From assembly GCA_025350505.1 (NCBI GenBank), contig JANXXS010000170.1:1-49049 (forward strand): a DNA stretch of 49,049 nt, in the 5' to 3' direction. Under the pieces are notes generated by a model. That model did no database searches. It was given only the letters and a program-made list of their open reading frames with translations, and was not told where the DNA came from. The DNA comes from Burkholderiales bacterium. Lineage in GTDB: Bacteria; Pseudomonadota; Gammaproteobacteria; Burkholderiales; Burkholderiaceae_C. Each line of letters opens with the position of its first letter. Within the stretch, counting starts at the first letter, position 1. Below are positions 26,348-38,703 of the stretch, piece after piece. A program made the position numbers and the translations under genes.

Positions 26348-27037
26348 TCAGGCAGGTTCCATACCGTTCTTGACCTTCAGCCCCGCAGCCGCCGGCGACG
26401 CCATGAAGCCGAGCAACGCGTGCACCGCTTCGGGTTGCATCGATGCCGTGGCCAGGCCTGCCGAGAAGGTCGTGACCGTCTGGACGGCGGGCGGCAGCGG
26501 GCCAAGCACATCGATGCCCGGAAGGCTCATCAGTTCGCTCAGTTGCTGGAAGCCGAGTTCCGCCTTTCCCTCGGCGACCAGCGTGCCGACCGGGATGCCG
26601 GCAGGCGCTTGGACGATTCGGTCCTTGATCTCGTCGGCGATGCCCCAGCGCTCGAAGAGTTTCATCAGGTGCACGCCGCTCGGCCCCGTGGAATAGCTGA
26701 GGCTGCGCGCCTCCACGACAGCACGTCTGACCGCGTTTTCGGATCCGATGTCGGGGCGGGGCGAGCCGGACCGCACGGCGACCGCGACCCCGGACTTGAC
26801 CAGGTCGACGCGGCTGCCGGGCACGATCCTGCCGGCCTCGATCAAGTCCTCGACCGCGTTGGCCGCAAGGACCACGACGTCGAAGTCTTCACCCGCCCGC
26901 ACGCGCCTGGCGGCATCGACTCCGCCCACCGACTCGACCGTGACCCGATGTGGCGAGGTCAGCTGAAACTGGGTGATGAGGTCGGCCAGCAATTGCCGGG
27001 TTGCCATCGATGAAATGAGCTTGATCGCGGCCGACAT
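26348..27037 (-). CDS. ModA-like substrate-binding domain protein without signal peptide
   Basis: The 229-residue protein is a type II periplasmic binding fold like molybdate-binding ModA (SBP_bac_11): IKLISSMATRQLLADL, VESVGGVDAARRV, DVVVLAANAVEDLIEAG, and a late GKAELGFQQLSELM. The start at 27037 gives a protein beginning directly with the first strand; no export signal is seen, and the possible upstream extension is not signal-like. It is divergent from the LysR gene of the protocatechuate cluster (61 bp apart) and has no transporter partners here. It may be a cytoplasmic ligand-binding protein; function unknown. Confidence 0.75.
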   Translation of the reverse strand: MSAAIKLISSMATRQLLADLITQFQLTSPHRVTVESVGGVDAARRVRAGEDFDVVVLAANAVEDLIEAGRIVPGSRVDLVKSGVAVAVRSGSPRPDIGSENAVRRAVVEARSLSYSTGPSGVHLMKLFERWGIADEIKDRIVQAPAGIPVGTLVAEGKAELGFQQLSELMSLPGIDVLGPLPPAVQTVTTFSAGLATASMQPEAVHALLGFMASPAAAGLKVKNGMEPA

Positions 27038-27098
27038 GCGTTCAGCATACACATCCTGTCGCACGGACGAAGAGAATGGAGCGTCGGCGGCGAATCCC

Positions 27099-28004
27099 AT
27101 GAACCTCAAGCAACTCGACTACTTCGTGCACGTCGCCGAACTAGGGAGCTTCAGCAAGGCCGCCCTGGTGCTCGACGTCGCGCAGCCGGCGCTCAGCCGT
27201 CAGGTGCGTGGTCTCGAAACCGAACTGCGCGAGAGCCTGTTCCTGCGCAATGGCCGCGGCGTGGCGCTCACCGACGCGGGCAAGCGGCTGTTCGATCACA
27301 GCGTCGCCATCCTGCGCCTGGTGGCGCACGCCCGCGAGGACCTGGGAAAGCGTCGAGACGAGGCGCTCGGCCACGTCACGGTCGGCCTGCCGCCGAGCAT
27401 GGGCCGCCAGCTCACGCTGCCCCTGATCGACCGCTTCCGCCAGCAATTTCCCGCCGCCCGACTGGCCATCGTCGAAGGACTGTCGACCCACATCGTCGAG
27501 TGGATCACGAGCGGCCGCGTCGATATTGGCCTGGCCTACAACCCGGAGGCGCAGTCCGGGCTCGAGATCACGCCGCTGCTCGAGGAGCCGCTCGAACTGG
27601 TGAGCTTCTCGCCCAAGGGCAAACGGGAGCGTGCCGGACAGAGGCCGCTCGCCATGAAGGAACTGCCCCGCTATCCGCTGATCGTGCCGGAGCGGGCGCA
27701 TTCGATGCGCCGCTTGCTCGAAAACCAGGCGGCGCTGGCCGGCATCGAGCTCGACATCGCCTGGGAGGTTTCGAGCATCCCGTCCATCATCGATCTGGTG
27801 TGCGCCGGGTACGGTCATGCGGTGCTCACCGCAACCGGCGTCGTTGCCTCGACACGCGCCGGCGAGTTGATCGCGCGCAAGCTCGTCAACCCGACGCCGT
27901 TGAGCGTGCTGTGCCTGGTCAATTCGTCGCACAAGCGACCGACGACGCTGGCGCGGCGGACCCTCCCGCTGCTGACGGCTCTGGTGCAAGAGCTATCCAA
28001 TTGA
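27099..28004 (+). CDS. LysR-family regulator of the protocatechuate cluster
   Basis: The 301-residue protein has the LysR N-terminal helix-turn-helix (NLKQLDYFVHVAELGSFSKA, then AQPALSRQVRGLE) and a C-terminal inducer-binding domain (about 90-295). It lies 183 bases upstream of ligJ on the same strand and should activate the lig genes in response to protocatechuate or a pathway intermediate; this is inference from position. It is divergent from the ModA-like gene. Confidence 0.9.
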   Translation: MNLKQLDYFVHVAELGSFSKAALVLDVAQPALSRQVRGLETELRESLFLRNGRGVALTDAGKRLFDHSVAILRLVAHAREDLGKRRDEALGHVTVGLPPSMGRQLTLPLIDRFRQQFPAARLAIVEGLSTHIVEWITSGRVDIGLAYNPEAQSGLEITPLLEEPLELVSFSPKGKRERAGQRPLAMKELPRYPLIVPERAHSMRRLLENQAALAGIELDIAWEVSSIPSIIDLVCAGYGHAVLTATGVVASTRAGELIARKLVNPTPLSVLCLVNSSHKRPTTLARRTLPLLTALVQELSN

Positions 28005-28187
28005 CAGCCGGCATATGTGGCGAGGTCAAGCCATGCCGGATCGATATATCTGCTATCGGTCCGATCGCTGGCGCGGCGCGCCCTGGCCCGCAAGAATCTG
28101 CAGTGACGAAGGTGGCCACGGCGTCGTCGAATGACGACCATTGAACGCGCACGCAACATCGCATCGTCGAGACCAAGGAGACAGCCC

Positions 28188-29216
28188 ATGATCATCGATT
28201 GCCACGGCCACTACACCACGGCGCCGAAGGCGCTCGAGACCTGGCGCAACGCGCAGATCGCGGGGATCAAGGACCCCTCGGCAGTGCCCAGGGTGGCCGA
28301 CCTGAAGATCAGCGACGACGAGCTGCGCGAGACGATCGCGAGCAATCAGCTGCGCCTGATGAAGGAGCGCGGCTCGGACCTGACGATCTTCAGCCCGCGC
28401 GCCAGTTTCATGGCCCACCATATCGGCGACTTCAACGTCAGCGCGACGTGGTCCGCGATCTGCAACGAACTGTGCTTCCGGGTGGCACAGCTGTTCCCCG
28501 ACCACTTCACTCCGGTGGCGATGCTGCCGCAGTCGCCTAGCGTCGATCCGGCCACCTGCATCCCCGAGCTCGTGAAGTGCGTGGAGCAGTACGGCAACGT
28601 CGGGATCAACCTGAACCCGGATCCTTCGGGCGGGCACTGGACCTCGCCACCGCTGTCCGACCGGCACTGGTACCCGATCTACGAGAAGATGGTCGAGTAC
28701 GACATCCCGGCAATGGTTCATGTCAGCACGAGCTGCAACCCGTGCTTCCACACGACCGGCGCGCACTACCTGAACGCCGACACGACGGCGTTCATGCAAT
28801 GCCTGACCTCGGACCTGTTCAAGGACTTTCCGGCGCTGCGCTTCATCATCCCGCACGGCGGCGGCGCGGTGCCGTATCACTGGGGGCGCTTCCGCGGCCT
28901 GGCGCAGGAGCTGAAGAAGCCGCTCCTCAAGGACCACCTGCTGAACAACATCTTCTTCGACACCTGCGTCTACCACCAGCCCGGCATCGACCTGCTCACC
29001 AAGGTGATCCCGGTCGACAACATCCTGTTCGCCAGCGAGATGATCGGTGCGGTGCGTGGCATCGATCCGGAAACGGGTCACTACTACGATGACACGAAGC
29101 GCTACATCGAGGCCTCGACGATCGTCGTGGGCGACGACCGGCACAAGATCTACGAGGGCAACGCGCGGCGTGTGTTCCCGCGGCTGGATGCAGCTCTCGA
29201 AGCAAAGGGGAAGTGA
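28188..29216 (+). CDS. ligJ: 4-oxalomesaconate hydratase
   Basis: The 342-residue protein is an amidohydrolase-superfamily enzyme with the N-terminal metal motif [14 protein letters not shown] characteristic of LigJ, a later [11 protein letters not shown] and [14 protein letters not shown]. LigJ hydrates 4-oxalomesaconate to 4-carboxy-4-hydroxy-2-oxoadipate late in the protocatechuate 4,5-cleavage pathway. AAGGAG lies seven bases before the ATG. The aldolase gene for the next step begins directly after the stop. Confidence 0.92.
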   Translation: MIIDCHGHYTTAPKALETWRNAQIAGIKDPSAVPRVADLKISDDELRETIASNQLRLMKERGSDLTIFSPRASFMAHHIGDFNVSATWSAICNELCFRVAQLFPDHFTPVAMLPQSPSVDPATCIPELVKCVEQYGNVGINLNPDPSGGHWTSPPLSDRHWYPIYEKMVEYDIPAMVHVSTSCNPCFHTTGAHYLNADTTAFMQCLTSDLFKDFPALRFIIPHGGGAVPYHWGRFRGLAQELKKPLLKDHLLNNIFFDTCVYHQPGIDLLTKVIPVDNILFASEMIGAVRGIDPETGHYYDDTKRYIEASTIVVGDDRHKIYEGNARRVFPRLDAALEAKGK

Positions 29217-29217
29217 G

Positions 29218-29901
29218 ATGTACGAACTCGGAATCGTCAAGCGCAGCGTCGTGCGCGCCGACCGCGCGGTGGTCGAACAGCTCGGGAAGTTCGGCTCGGC
29301 CACCGTGCACGAGGCGATGGGCCGCGTCGGCCTGATGAAGCCGTACATGCGGCCGATCTACGTCGGCGCCCATGCCTGCGGTACTGCCGTGACCGTGCTG
29401 CTGCAGCCCGGCGACAACTGGATGATGCATGTGGCCGCCGAGCAATTGCAGCCCGGCGACATCGTCGTCGCCGCCTGCACGACCGACAGCACGGATGGAT
29501 TCTTCGGCGACTTGCTGGCCACGAGCTTCCGGGCCCGGGGCGCCGTCGGACTCGTGATCGACGGCGGTTGCCGCGACGTGAAGGACCTGACCGCGATGCA
29601 TTTCCCGGTGTGGAGCCGCGCCATCAGTTCCAAGGGCACGGTCAAGGCGACGCTCGGCTCGGTGAACATTGCGGTCGTCTGCGCCGGCATGAGCGTCGAT
29701 CCGGGCGACGTGGTCCTGGCCGACGACGACGGCGTCGTCGTCGTTCCGGCGGCGCTGGCGCCAACGGTCGCCGCGGCCGCCGCGGCACGCGAAGCCAACG
29801 AGGTCGACAAGCGCGCCAGGCTCGCCCAGGGCGTGCTGGGCCTCGACATGTACAAGATGCGCGGGCCGCTCGAGGCAGCCGGCTTGAAGTACGTCGACTG
29901 A
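29218..29901 (+). CDS. ligK: 4-carboxy-4-hydroxy-2-oxoadipate aldolase (RraA-like)
   Basis: The 227-residue protein is a class II pyruvate aldolase of the HMG/CHA aldolase (RraA-fold) type, with the hallmark [11 protein letters not shown] in which Arg and Asp bind substrate and metal, and [12 protein letters not shown] near the N-terminus. It splits 4-carboxy-4-hydroxy-2-oxoadipate into pyruvate and oxaloacetate, and may decarboxylate oxaloacetate. One base separates it from the ligJ stop, so the last two pathway steps are co-transcribed. Confidence 0.92.
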   Translation: MYELGIVKRSVVRADRAVVEQLGKFGSATVHEAMGRVGLMKPYMRPIYVGAHACGTAVTVLLQPGDNWMMHVAAEQLQPGDIVVAACTTDSTDGFFGDLLATSFRARGAVGLVIDGGCRDVKDLTAMHFPVWSRAISSKGTVKATLGSVNIAVVCAGMSVDPGDVVLADDDGVVVVPAALAPTVAAAAAAREANEVDKRARLAQGVLGLDMYKMRGPLEAAGLKYVD

Positions 29902-29916
29902 GCAGCGTTCGCAGCG

Positions 29917-30843
29917 ATGACTGCAATCCCGGCATCGAACTGGCAGGTCGGCATCGTCGGCTACGGCGAGGTCGGCCGCATCCTCGCCGAAGACCTGCGG
30001 GAGCGCGGCGTGCGCGTCAGCGCCTTCGACCTGAAGATCGCCGGAGCAGCGGGCGACGTGCTGCGCGAGCATGCAGCCGCTCACGCCGTCGCTCTGGCGG
30101 CCAGCCACGCGGCGCTGGCGGCAGAGGCGGAGCTGGTTATCTCGGCGGTGACCGCAAGCCAGGCGGGGTCGGTCGCGCAAACATGCGCGCCGAGTGTGCG
30201 CCCCGGGACGTTCTTCCTCGACCTGAACTCGGCCTCACCGGGCGCGAAGTGCCGTGCCGCGGAGCTGCTCGAGGCGGCCGGCGGTCGATATGTCGAGGGC
30301 GCGGTGATGACGTCGATCCCACCGTACCGTATCCGGGTGCCCTTGCTGCTCGGCGGACCGCACGCGGTGGCTCTGGCTCCCGCACTCGAGGCCCTCGGCT
30401 TCGTGCCGAAAGTGGCGAGCGAACGCCTCGGCGTCGCGTCGGCGACCAAGATGTGCCGCAGCGTCATGATCAAGGGCCTCGAGGCGATGGTCATCGAGAG
30501 CTTCACGACCGCGCGCGCCTATGGCGTCGAAGACGCGGTGCTCGCTTCGCTGAAAGAGACCTTTCCCGGCATCGACTGGGAAAGGCAGGGCGCCTACTTC
30601 TTCCAGCGCGTCATCGAGCATGGCCGGCGCCGCAGCGAAGAGGTGCGCGAGGTCGCCGAAACCGTGCGCGAGATCGGCCTGGCGCCGTGGTCCGCGGCCG
30701 GCACCGCCGAGCGACAGGCCTGGGTCGCCGACCTTGCCGACGAAGGGCTCTTCGGCAGCCGCGGCATGAAGAGCTTCGCGCGCAGCGCCGACTGGCGCAT
30801 CGAAGCCGACCGCATTCTTGCGAAAGTCAAACCTCGGCCGTGA
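29917..30843 (+). CDS. NAD(P)-binding dehydrogenase with DUF1932 domain
   Basis: The 308-residue protein has a 6-phosphogluconate/3-hydroxyisobutyrate dehydrogenase-like Rossmann domain (GYGEVG at 15-20, later LDLNSASPGAK) and a C-terminal helical DUF1932-type domain (about 190-270: KMCRSVMIKGLEAMVIES). The Lys in the KMCRS segment aligns with the family's catalytic lysine. It lies between ligK and ligI, although the textbook pathway has no step for it. It might reduce a side product or an alternative hydroxy acid; function unknown. Confidence 0.8.
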   Translation: MTAIPASNWQVGIVGYGEVGRILAEDLRERGVRVSAFDLKIAGAAGDVLREHAAAHAVALAASHAALAAEAELVISAVTASQAGSVAQTCAPSVRPGTFFLDLNSASPGAKCRAAELLEAAGGRYVEGAVMTSIPPYRIRVPLLLGGPHAVALAPALEALGFVPKVASERLGVASATKMCRSVMIKGLEAMVIESFTTARAYGVEDAVLASLKETFPGIDWERQGAYFFQRVIEHGRRRSEEVREVAETVREIGLAPWSAAGTAERQAWVADLADEGLFGSRGMKSFARSADWRIEADRILAKVKPRP

Positions 30844-30860
30844 CGATCGGAACGACGACC

Positions 30861-31772
30861 ATGGAATTCACCAAGACGCCCGGCTGGCTGGACTGGTACG
30901 CCGGCCCCTCCAGGCCCGCATTCAAGCTGCCTGCCGGCGCCGTCGACGCGCATTGCCACGTGTTCGGCCCCGGCGCCGAATTCCCTTATGCGCCGGAGCG
31001 AAAGTACACGCCCTGCGACGCATCGAAGCAGCAGTTGTTCGCGCTGCGCGACCATCTTGGGTTCGCGCGCAACGTGGTCGTGCAGGCGACCTGCCATGGC
31101 GCCGACAACCGCGCGATGATCGATGCGCTGGTGCATTCGCACGGCATGGCGCGGGGAGTCGCGACCGTCCGGCGCAGCGTGACCGACCGGGAACTCCAGG
31201 AAATGGACGAGGCCGGGGTTCGCGGCGTGCGCTTCAACTTCGTCAAGCGCCTGGTCGATTTCACGCCGAAGGACGAACTGATGGAAATTGCCGGCCGCGT
31301 CGTGGCGCTCGGCTGGCACGTGGTGATCTATTTCGAGGCGGTCGACCTGCCTGAGTTGTGGGACTTCTTCACCGCGCTGCCGACCACGATCGTCGTCGAC
31401 CACATGGGCCGACCCGACGTGAGCCTGCCGGTGAACGGTCCCCAGTTCGAACTTTTCGTCAAGTTCATGACCGAGCATCCGAACGTGTGGAGCAAGGTCA
31501 GCTGCCCGGAGCGCCTCTCGGTCACGGGGCCCAAGGCGCTGAACGGCGAACGCAATGCCTACCGCGACGTCGTGCCGTTCGCCCGGCGCATCGTCGACAC
31601 CTTCCCCGACCGCGTGCTGTGGGGTACCGACTGGCCGCATCCGAACCTGAAAGACCACATGCCCGACGACGGGCTGCTGGTCGACTTCATCCCGCACATC
31701 GCCACGACCGCCGCGCTGCAGACAAAGCTGCTCGTCGACAATCCGATGCGCCTGTACTGGCCTGGAGCATAG
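30861..31772 (+). CDS. ligI: 2-pyrone-4,6-dicarboxylate hydrolase
   Basis: The 303-residue protein is a LigI-type amidohydrolase: DAHCHVFGPGAEFPY near residue 35, VVDHMGRPD, and the C-terminal WGTDWPHPN with the catalytic Asp. LigI opens the lactone 2-pyrone-4,6-dicarboxylate to 4-oxalomesaconate without needing a metal. Length and motif order are normal. The start ATG at 30861 follows the dehydrogenase stop by 17 bases. Confidence 0.92.
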   Translation: MEFTKTPGWLDWYAGPSRPAFKLPAGAVDAHCHVFGPGAEFPYAPERKYTPCDASKQQLFALRDHLGFARNVVVQATCHGADNRAMIDALVHSHGMARGVATVRRSVTDRELQEMDEAGVRGVRFNFVKRLVDFTPKDELMEIAGRVVALGWHVVIYFEAVDLPELWDFFTALPTTIVVDHMGRPDVSLPVNGPQFELFVKFMTEHPNVWSKVSCPERLSVTGPKALNGERNAYRDVVPFARRIVDTFPDRVLWGTDWPHPNLKDHMPDDGLLVDFIPHIATTAALQTKLLVDNPMRLYWPGA

Positions 31773-31783
31773 AAAGGCTGACG

Positions 31784-34048
<2,265 letters not shown>

Positions 34049-34059
34049 GGGCGCGCAGC

Positions 34060-35052
34060 ATGCAGCGACGCAAGATCGGCCCGTTCGAGGTCGCCGCCAT
34101 CGGCCTGGGCTGCATGAACCTGAGCCATGCCTACGGCGCCCCGCCGCCGTTCGAGGCGGCCGAGGCGCTGCTGCTCAAGGCGTTGGACCTGGGCGTGACG
34201 CTCTTCGACACCGCTGCGTTGTACGGCTTCGGCATGAACGAAACGCTGCTCGGCCGGGTCCTGGCCCCGCATCGCCAAAGGATCACCCTTGCGAGCAAAT
34301 GCGGCATGACCGGCGTGAACGGCGTCCGCGTCATCGACGGCCGGCCGGACACGCTGCGGCGCAGCTGCGAAGAAAGCCTGCAGCGCCTGCGCACCGACGT
34401 GATCGACCTCTACTACTTGCACCGCTGGGACCGCAAGGTGCCGATCGAAGACAGCGTCGGCGCCCTCGCGGACCTGGTGCGCGCGGGCAAGGTACGCGCC
34501 ATCGGACTCTCGGAAGTGTCGGCGGCAACCTTGCGACGCGCCCACGCGGTGCATCCGGTCAGCGCGCTGCAAAACGAATATTCGCTGTGGTCGCGCAACC
34601 CCGAGATTGCCGGCCTCGATGCGTGCCGCGAGCTCGGCGTCACCTTGGTCGCGTTCAGCCCGCTGGCGCGGGGCTTTCTGACCGGCAAGCTGCGCGACGT
34701 GTCGGGCTTCGACCCGAAGGACATCCGCCGTGGCATGCCGCGGTTCCAGGCCGACAACTTCGCCGCGAACGTCGCGCTTCTCGACGGCTACACCGCTTTG
34801 GCCGACGAGGCCGGCTGCACGCCGGCCCAGCTCGCGCTCGCCTGGCTGCTGGCACAGGATGCGCACATCGTGCCGATCCCGGGAACGACCAGCGTCGCGC
34901 ACCTCGCCGAGAACGTCGGCGCCGCTTCGGTCGCACTCGCCCCCGCGCTGCTCGGCAAGCTCGACGCGGCGATCAATCGCGACACGGTGACCGGGCCTCG
35001 CTACAACGCGACCACCCAGGCTGAAATCGATACCGAGGACTTTCCTGCATGA
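34060..35052 (+). CDS. Aldo/keto reductase
   Basis: The 330-residue protein has the aldo/keto reductase barrel and catalytic tetrad: Asp and Tyr in FDTAALYGFGMNE, Lys in LASKCGM, His in YYLHRWD. The C-terminal IPGTTSVAHLAENVGA binds NADP. It is the last gene of the lig operon, 11 bases after ligC, and no step of the standard pathway requires it; it may reduce aromatic or aliphatic aldehydes that feed into or leak from the pathway. Confidence 0.9.
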   Translation: MQRRKIGPFEVAAIGLGCMNLSHAYGAPPPFEAAEALLLKALDLGVTLFDTAALYGFGMNETLLGRVLAPHRQRITLASKCGMTGVNGVRVIDGRPDTLRRSCEESLQRLRTDVIDLYYLHRWDRKVPIEDSVGALADLVRAGKVRAIGLSEVSAATLRRAHAVHPVSALQNEYSLWSRNPEIAGLDACRELGVTLVAFSPLARGFLTGKLRDVSGFDPKDIRRGMPRFQADNFAANVALLDGYTALADEAGCTPAQLALAWLLAQDAHIVPIPGTTSVAHLAENVGAASVALAPALLGKLDAAINRDTVTGPRYNATTQAEIDTEDFPA

Positions 35053-35161
35053 GGCGCCGCGGCCTGCTGGCCGCCGCGGGGTTGTCGCGCCCGACGTGCG
35101 CAAGACCCTGACGGCGACGACGTGCTCAAGTCGGCACCGCTGGCCTGGCCGATCAAGCCGC

Positions 35162-35196
35162 AGAAGGGTCGGACGAGATCGTCTGACCCTTCTTTT
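35162..35196. terminator. Bidirectional terminator between lig operon and hutF
   Basis: The arms AGAAGGGTC and GACCCTTCT, extended inside by further pairing (GAC/GTC), are followed by TTTT, and the opposite strand can use the mirrored arrangement less well. It lies 110 bases after the aldo/keto reductase stop and 136 bases before the end of the convergent hutF gene. Confidence 0.85.
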
Positions 35197-35331
35197 GCGT
35201 CGATACGGTTGCAAGCCGACCGCGACGGCACCGGCCTGGCGGGCCACGGCGTCGGCCCAGGCGCCGCGGCCGACCGGCCGGTCGAGTGCATGGCGGGCTG
35301 GGCCCCGCGCCGGCAGCCCGCCGCGATCGCT

Positions 35332-36708
35332 TCAGGCCAGCTCGTGCATCACCGCCTCGAAGCGGCGCGCAATCGCTTCGGCATGCTCGTGCCGGTGCGC
35401 GCGGATCACCCAGCGACCCGCGACCATGACGTCCCGCCACGGCTGACCCGGGCTGGAAAAGAGCAGCGCGTCGAGCGTCAGGCCGGGCGCCAGGCCGAGC
35501 AGGCTGTCTTCCCGTGCATCGACAACGAGCGCATCGGCGCGCGCGCCCACGAACAGGCCCCAGCAGGCCTCGCCCGCGGCTGCGGCACCGCCGTCGACGA
35601 CGCGGCCGAACAGGCGCTCCGCCGTCGACGGCACGCCCGATTGCGGCGCCGCCGAGACATTGCGCTGACGCAGCGCGAGGCGCTGCCCGTAGTCGAGCCA
35701 GCGCAGCTCTTCGCGCCAGTCGCGGGTGACGTGGCTGTCGGAGCCTATCGTCGTCGGCACACCGGCGGCGAGCCAGCGGCGCAGATCGACGAGCCCGTCG
35801 CCGAGGTTGGCCTCAGTGCTCGGGCAAAGCACGACGGCGGCACCGCTGCTCGCGACGGCATCGATCTCGGCGGGCACCGCGTGCGTGGCGTGCACGAGTT
35901 GCCAGCGCGCGTCGAGCAGCCCTTCCTTCGCCAGCCACTCGATCGGCCGCGAGCCGGTGGCCTGCAGGCATTCGTCGACCTCGGCGGTCTGCTCGGCGAC
36001 GTGGATGTGGATCGGCCCGGCAAAGGCTTCGGCGTGGCGCCGCAGCTCGCCGATCGACGTGGGCAGGGCGGCGCGCAGGGAATGGATCGCCAGGCCGGCA
36101 TTGACGAGCGGCCGCCGGATCGCCGCGATCTCCGTCGCGGCAACCCACACGCTCTCGGCCGAGGCCTTGAAGCGGCGCTGGTCCTCGCGCAGTGCCGAGG
36201 CGAACCCGGCGCGCTCGTAAAGCACCGGCAGCAGCGTCAGGCCGATGCCGGTCTCGGCGGCCGCATCGGCCAGCGCCCACGACATCTCGAGCGGATCCGA
36301 GTAGGGCCGGCCGTCGACGTCGTGCTGCAGGTAGTGGAACTCGCAGACCTGCGTGTAGCCGCCCTTCAGCAGCTCGACGTAGAGCTGCGCGGCGATGGCG
36401 CGCAGTTGTGCCGGCGAAATGCGCAGCGCAACGCGGTACATGCGGTCGCGCCACGACCAGAAGTCGTCCGTCAGCGCATCGCGCCGCTCGGCGCGGCCGG
36501 CGAAGGCGCGCTGGAAGGCATGGCTGTGCGCGTCGACGATGCCGGGCAGCAGCGGCCCGCGCAGTACGAGCGCATCGGCCGGCGGCACGGCGACGTCGGG
36601 CGCGATCTCGGCCCAGCGGCCGTCGCCACCGACGCGCAGCAACACGCGCTCGCGCCAACCGGCCGGCGTCCAGGCTTGCGGCGCCCAGAGCAATGCTCGG
36701 TCAGGCAT
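35332..36708 (-). CDS. hutF: Formimidoylglutamate deiminase
   Basis: The 458-residue protein is an amidohydrolase with the metal motif VDAHSHAFQRAF, EFHYLQHD, HIHVAEQTAEVDEC, VHATH and GSDSHVTRDW in HutF order. HutF converts N-formimino-L-glutamate to N-formyl-L-glutamate and ammonia, so this organism uses the two-step HutF/HutG branch. It is the last gene of the minus-strand hut operon and overlaps hutG by eight bases. Confidence 0.93.
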   Translation of the reverse strand: MPDRALLWAPQAWTPAGWRERVLLRVGGDGRWAEIAPDVAVPPADALVLRGPLLPGIVDAHSHAFQRAFAGRAERRDALTDDFWSWRDRMYRVALRISPAQLRAIAAQLYVELLKGGYTQVCEFHYLQHDVDGRPYSDPLEMSWALADAAAETGIGLTLLPVLYERAGFASALREDQRRFKASAESVWVAATEIAAIRRPLVNAGLAIHSLRAALPTSIGELRRHAEAFAGPIHIHVAEQTAEVDECLQATGSRPIEWLAKEGLLDARWQLVHATHAVPAEIDAVASSGAAVVLCPSTEANLGDGLVDLRRWLAAGVPTTIGSDSHVTRDWREELRWLDYGQRLALRQRNVSAAPQSGVPSTAERLFGRVVDGGAAAAGEACWGLFVGARADALVVDAREDSLLGLAPGLTLDALLFSSPGQPWRDVMVAGRWVIRAHRHEHAEAIARRFEAVMHELA

Positions 36709-37501
36709 CGGGGCTCCAGTCGAGCACGGCCTGCAACAACGAGCGCAGCACCGGCTGCAGTCGCGCCGCGCGCGCCGGGTCGATCACGTAAGGCGGCCGC
36801 TCGGCCATGTAGCACGACCAGCACATCTCGAGCTGGACGGCGTGGACGGCTTGCTGTGGCCGGCCGTAGTGGCGCGTGATGTAGCCGCCCTTGAAGCGGC
36901 CGTCGGTGACGTGGCTGAACGCGTCCTGCCGCTCGAGTACGCCCATCAGCGCGCTTCGCAAGGCGGCCGGGCAACTCGTGCCGCCGGCCGTGCCGAGATT
37001 GAGATCGGGCAGGCGCCCGTCGAAGAGCCAGGGCAACTCGGACCTGATGCTGTGCCCGTCCCACAGCACGGCATGGCCGTGCTCGCGCTTCAGCCGCGCC
37101 AGCTCGGCATCGAGCGTCTCGTGGTACGGGCGCCACCAGGCGTCGCGCCGTCGCGCGATCTCCGCCGCCTCGTCGGCGAAGGGCGCGTGGTAGAGCGGCT
37201 CGCCGGTGAAGAAGCGCGTCGGGCAGAGCTCGGTGTTGTTGGCGCCGGCGTACATCGGCGTGTTCTCGGGCGGCCGGTTCAGGTCGACGACGTAGCGCGA
37301 ATGGCGCGGCACGAGCATCCCGGCGCCGAGCTCGCGGGCAAAGGCGTAGAGCGGCTCGAGATGCCAGTCGGTGTCCTCGACCTGCAAGGCGCGCGCGACG
37401 AAGAGCGGCTTCAATGCATCGGGGATCGCCGTGCCGACGTGCGGAAGGCTGATCAGAAGCGGCGTCGAGCCGCGCTGCAGCGTCATGACCGGCTCGTTCA
37501 T
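36701..37501 (-). CDS. hutG: N-formylglutamate deformylase
   Basis: The 266-residue protein belongs to the N-formylglutamate amidohydrolase family: [14 protein letters not shown], a [11 protein letters not shown] block, and [17 protein letters not shown]. It releases formate and glutamate, finishing histidine degradation. The ATG at 37501 overlaps the TGA of hutI (four bases) and gives the normal family length; upstream Arg-rich sequence in the same frame is not part of the protein. Confidence 0.93.
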   Translation of the reverse strand: MNEPVMTLQRGSTPLLISLPHVGTAIPDALKPLFVARALQVEDTDWHLEPLYAFARELGAGMLVPRHSRYVVDLNRPPENTPMYAGANNTELCPTRFFTGEPLYHAPFADEAAEIARRRDAWWRPYHETLDAELARLKREHGHAVLWDGHSIRSELPWLFDGRLPDLNLGTAGGTSCPAALRSALMGVLERQDAFSHVTDGRFKGGYITRHYGRPQQAVHAVQLEMCWSCYMAERPPYVIDPARAARLQPVLRSLLQAVLDWSPDA

Positions 37502-38703
37502 CGCGCGCGCTCCTCGCCGCCGGCAACGACGCGCGCGCACGGGCGGTGGCCGAACCAGTAGGCGAGCTCGTTCGGATGCTGCACGTTCCAGGCGACGAAG
37601 TCGGCGCGCTGCCCGGCCGCGAGCGTGCCGCGATCGGCCAGGCCGAGGGCGCGCGCCGCATGCACCGTCATGCCGCGCAAGGCTTCCTCGGGCGTGAGCC
37701 GGAACAGCGTGCAGGCCATGCTCAGCATGAGCAGCGGCGAGAGCGTCGGCGACGAGCCCGGGTTGTGGTCGGTGGCGATGGCGATCGGCACGCCGGCGGC
37801 GCGCAGGGCGGCGACCGGTGGCAATTGCTTCTCGCGCAGGAAGTAGAACGCGCCGGGCAGCAGCACGGCAACGCTGCCGGCCTTCGCCATCGCCTGCACG
37901 CCGCCTTCGCCCAGGTGTTCGAGGTGATCGCTGGAGAGGGCGCCGAACTCGGCGGCGAGCGCGGCGCCACCCATGTCGCTGAGCTGCTCGGCGTGCAGCT
38001 TGACGGGCAGGCCGAGGGCACGCGCCGCAGCGAAGACGCGGCGCGTCTGTCCCGTCGTGAACGCGATGCGCTCGCAGAAGGCGTCGACGGCGTCGACGAG
38101 TCCTTCCTCGTGCAAGACGGGCAGCCAGGCGCAGACGGCGGCGATGTAGTCGTCGGCGCGGCCGGCGAACTCGGGCGGCAAGGCATGTGCCGAGAGGCAG
38201 GTCGTGCGCACGGTCAACGCAAGCTCGCGGCCGAGCCGGCGCGCCACCCGCAGGCAGCGCGCTTCGTGCTCCGCCGAAAGCCCGTAGCCCGACTTGATCT
38301 CGAGCGTCGTCACGCCCTCGGCCATGAGCGCTTCGGCACGGGCACGGGCCGAGGCAAAGAGGGCATCGTCGCTGGCCGCCCGGGTCGCGGCGACGGTCGA
38401 GCGGATGCCGCCGCCGGCGCGCGCGACGTCCTCGTAGCTCGCGCCTGCGAGGCGCAGCTCAAACTCTCGCGCTCGCTCGCCGCCGTAGACGAGGTGGGTG
38501 TGGCAGTCGACCAGTCCTGGCGTGACGACGGCGCCGCGGAGGTCGTGCTCGGCGTCGATCGTGAGACCGCGCGGAAGGTCGGCCTCGGCGCCGACCCAGG
38601 CCAGCGACGCGTCGTCGACGAGCAAGGCGCCGCGCTCGATCATCCCCCACGGCGTGTCGCCGGCGAGCGTCGCCAGACGGGCGTTGCGCCACAAGGTCTT
38701 CAT
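37498..38703 (-). CDS. hutI: Imidazolonepropionase
   Basis: The 401-residue protein has the HutI signature: [54 protein letters not shown] and [11 protein letters not shown], which supply the zinc ligands and substrate contacts. It opens 4-imidazolone-5-propionate to formiminoglutamate. Start and stop overlap hutD and hutG by four bases each, so the hut genes are translated in a coupled chain. Confidence 0.95.
   Translation of the reverse strand: MKTLWRNARLATLAGDTPWGMIERGALLVDDASLAWVGAEADLPRGLTIDAEHDLRGAVVTPGLVDCHTHLVYGGERAREFELRLAGASYEDVARAGGGIRSTVAATRAASDDALFASARARAEALMAEGVTTLEIKSGYGLSAEHEARCLRVARRLGRELALTVRTTCLSAHALPPEFAGRADDYIAAVCAWLPVLHEEGLVDAVDAFCERIAFTTGQTRRVFAAARALGLPVKLHAEQLSDMGGAALAAEFGALSSDHLEHLGEGGVQAMAKAGSVAVLLPGAFYFLREKQLPPVAALRAAGVPIAIATDHNPGSSPTLSPLLMLSMACTLFRLTPEEALRGMTVHAARALGLADRGTLAAGQRADFVAWNVQHPNELAYWFGHRPCARVVAGGEERAR

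Noticed and set aside
29568-30860. Upstream part of a 734-residue plus frame ending with LigI
   Set aside because: Arg/Gly-rich shadow of ligK and the dehydrogenase gene; the real LigI starts at 30861.
35122-36879. Plus-strand frame of 585 residues opposite hutF
   Set aside because: Shadow frame; hutF has complete metal motifs on the other strand.
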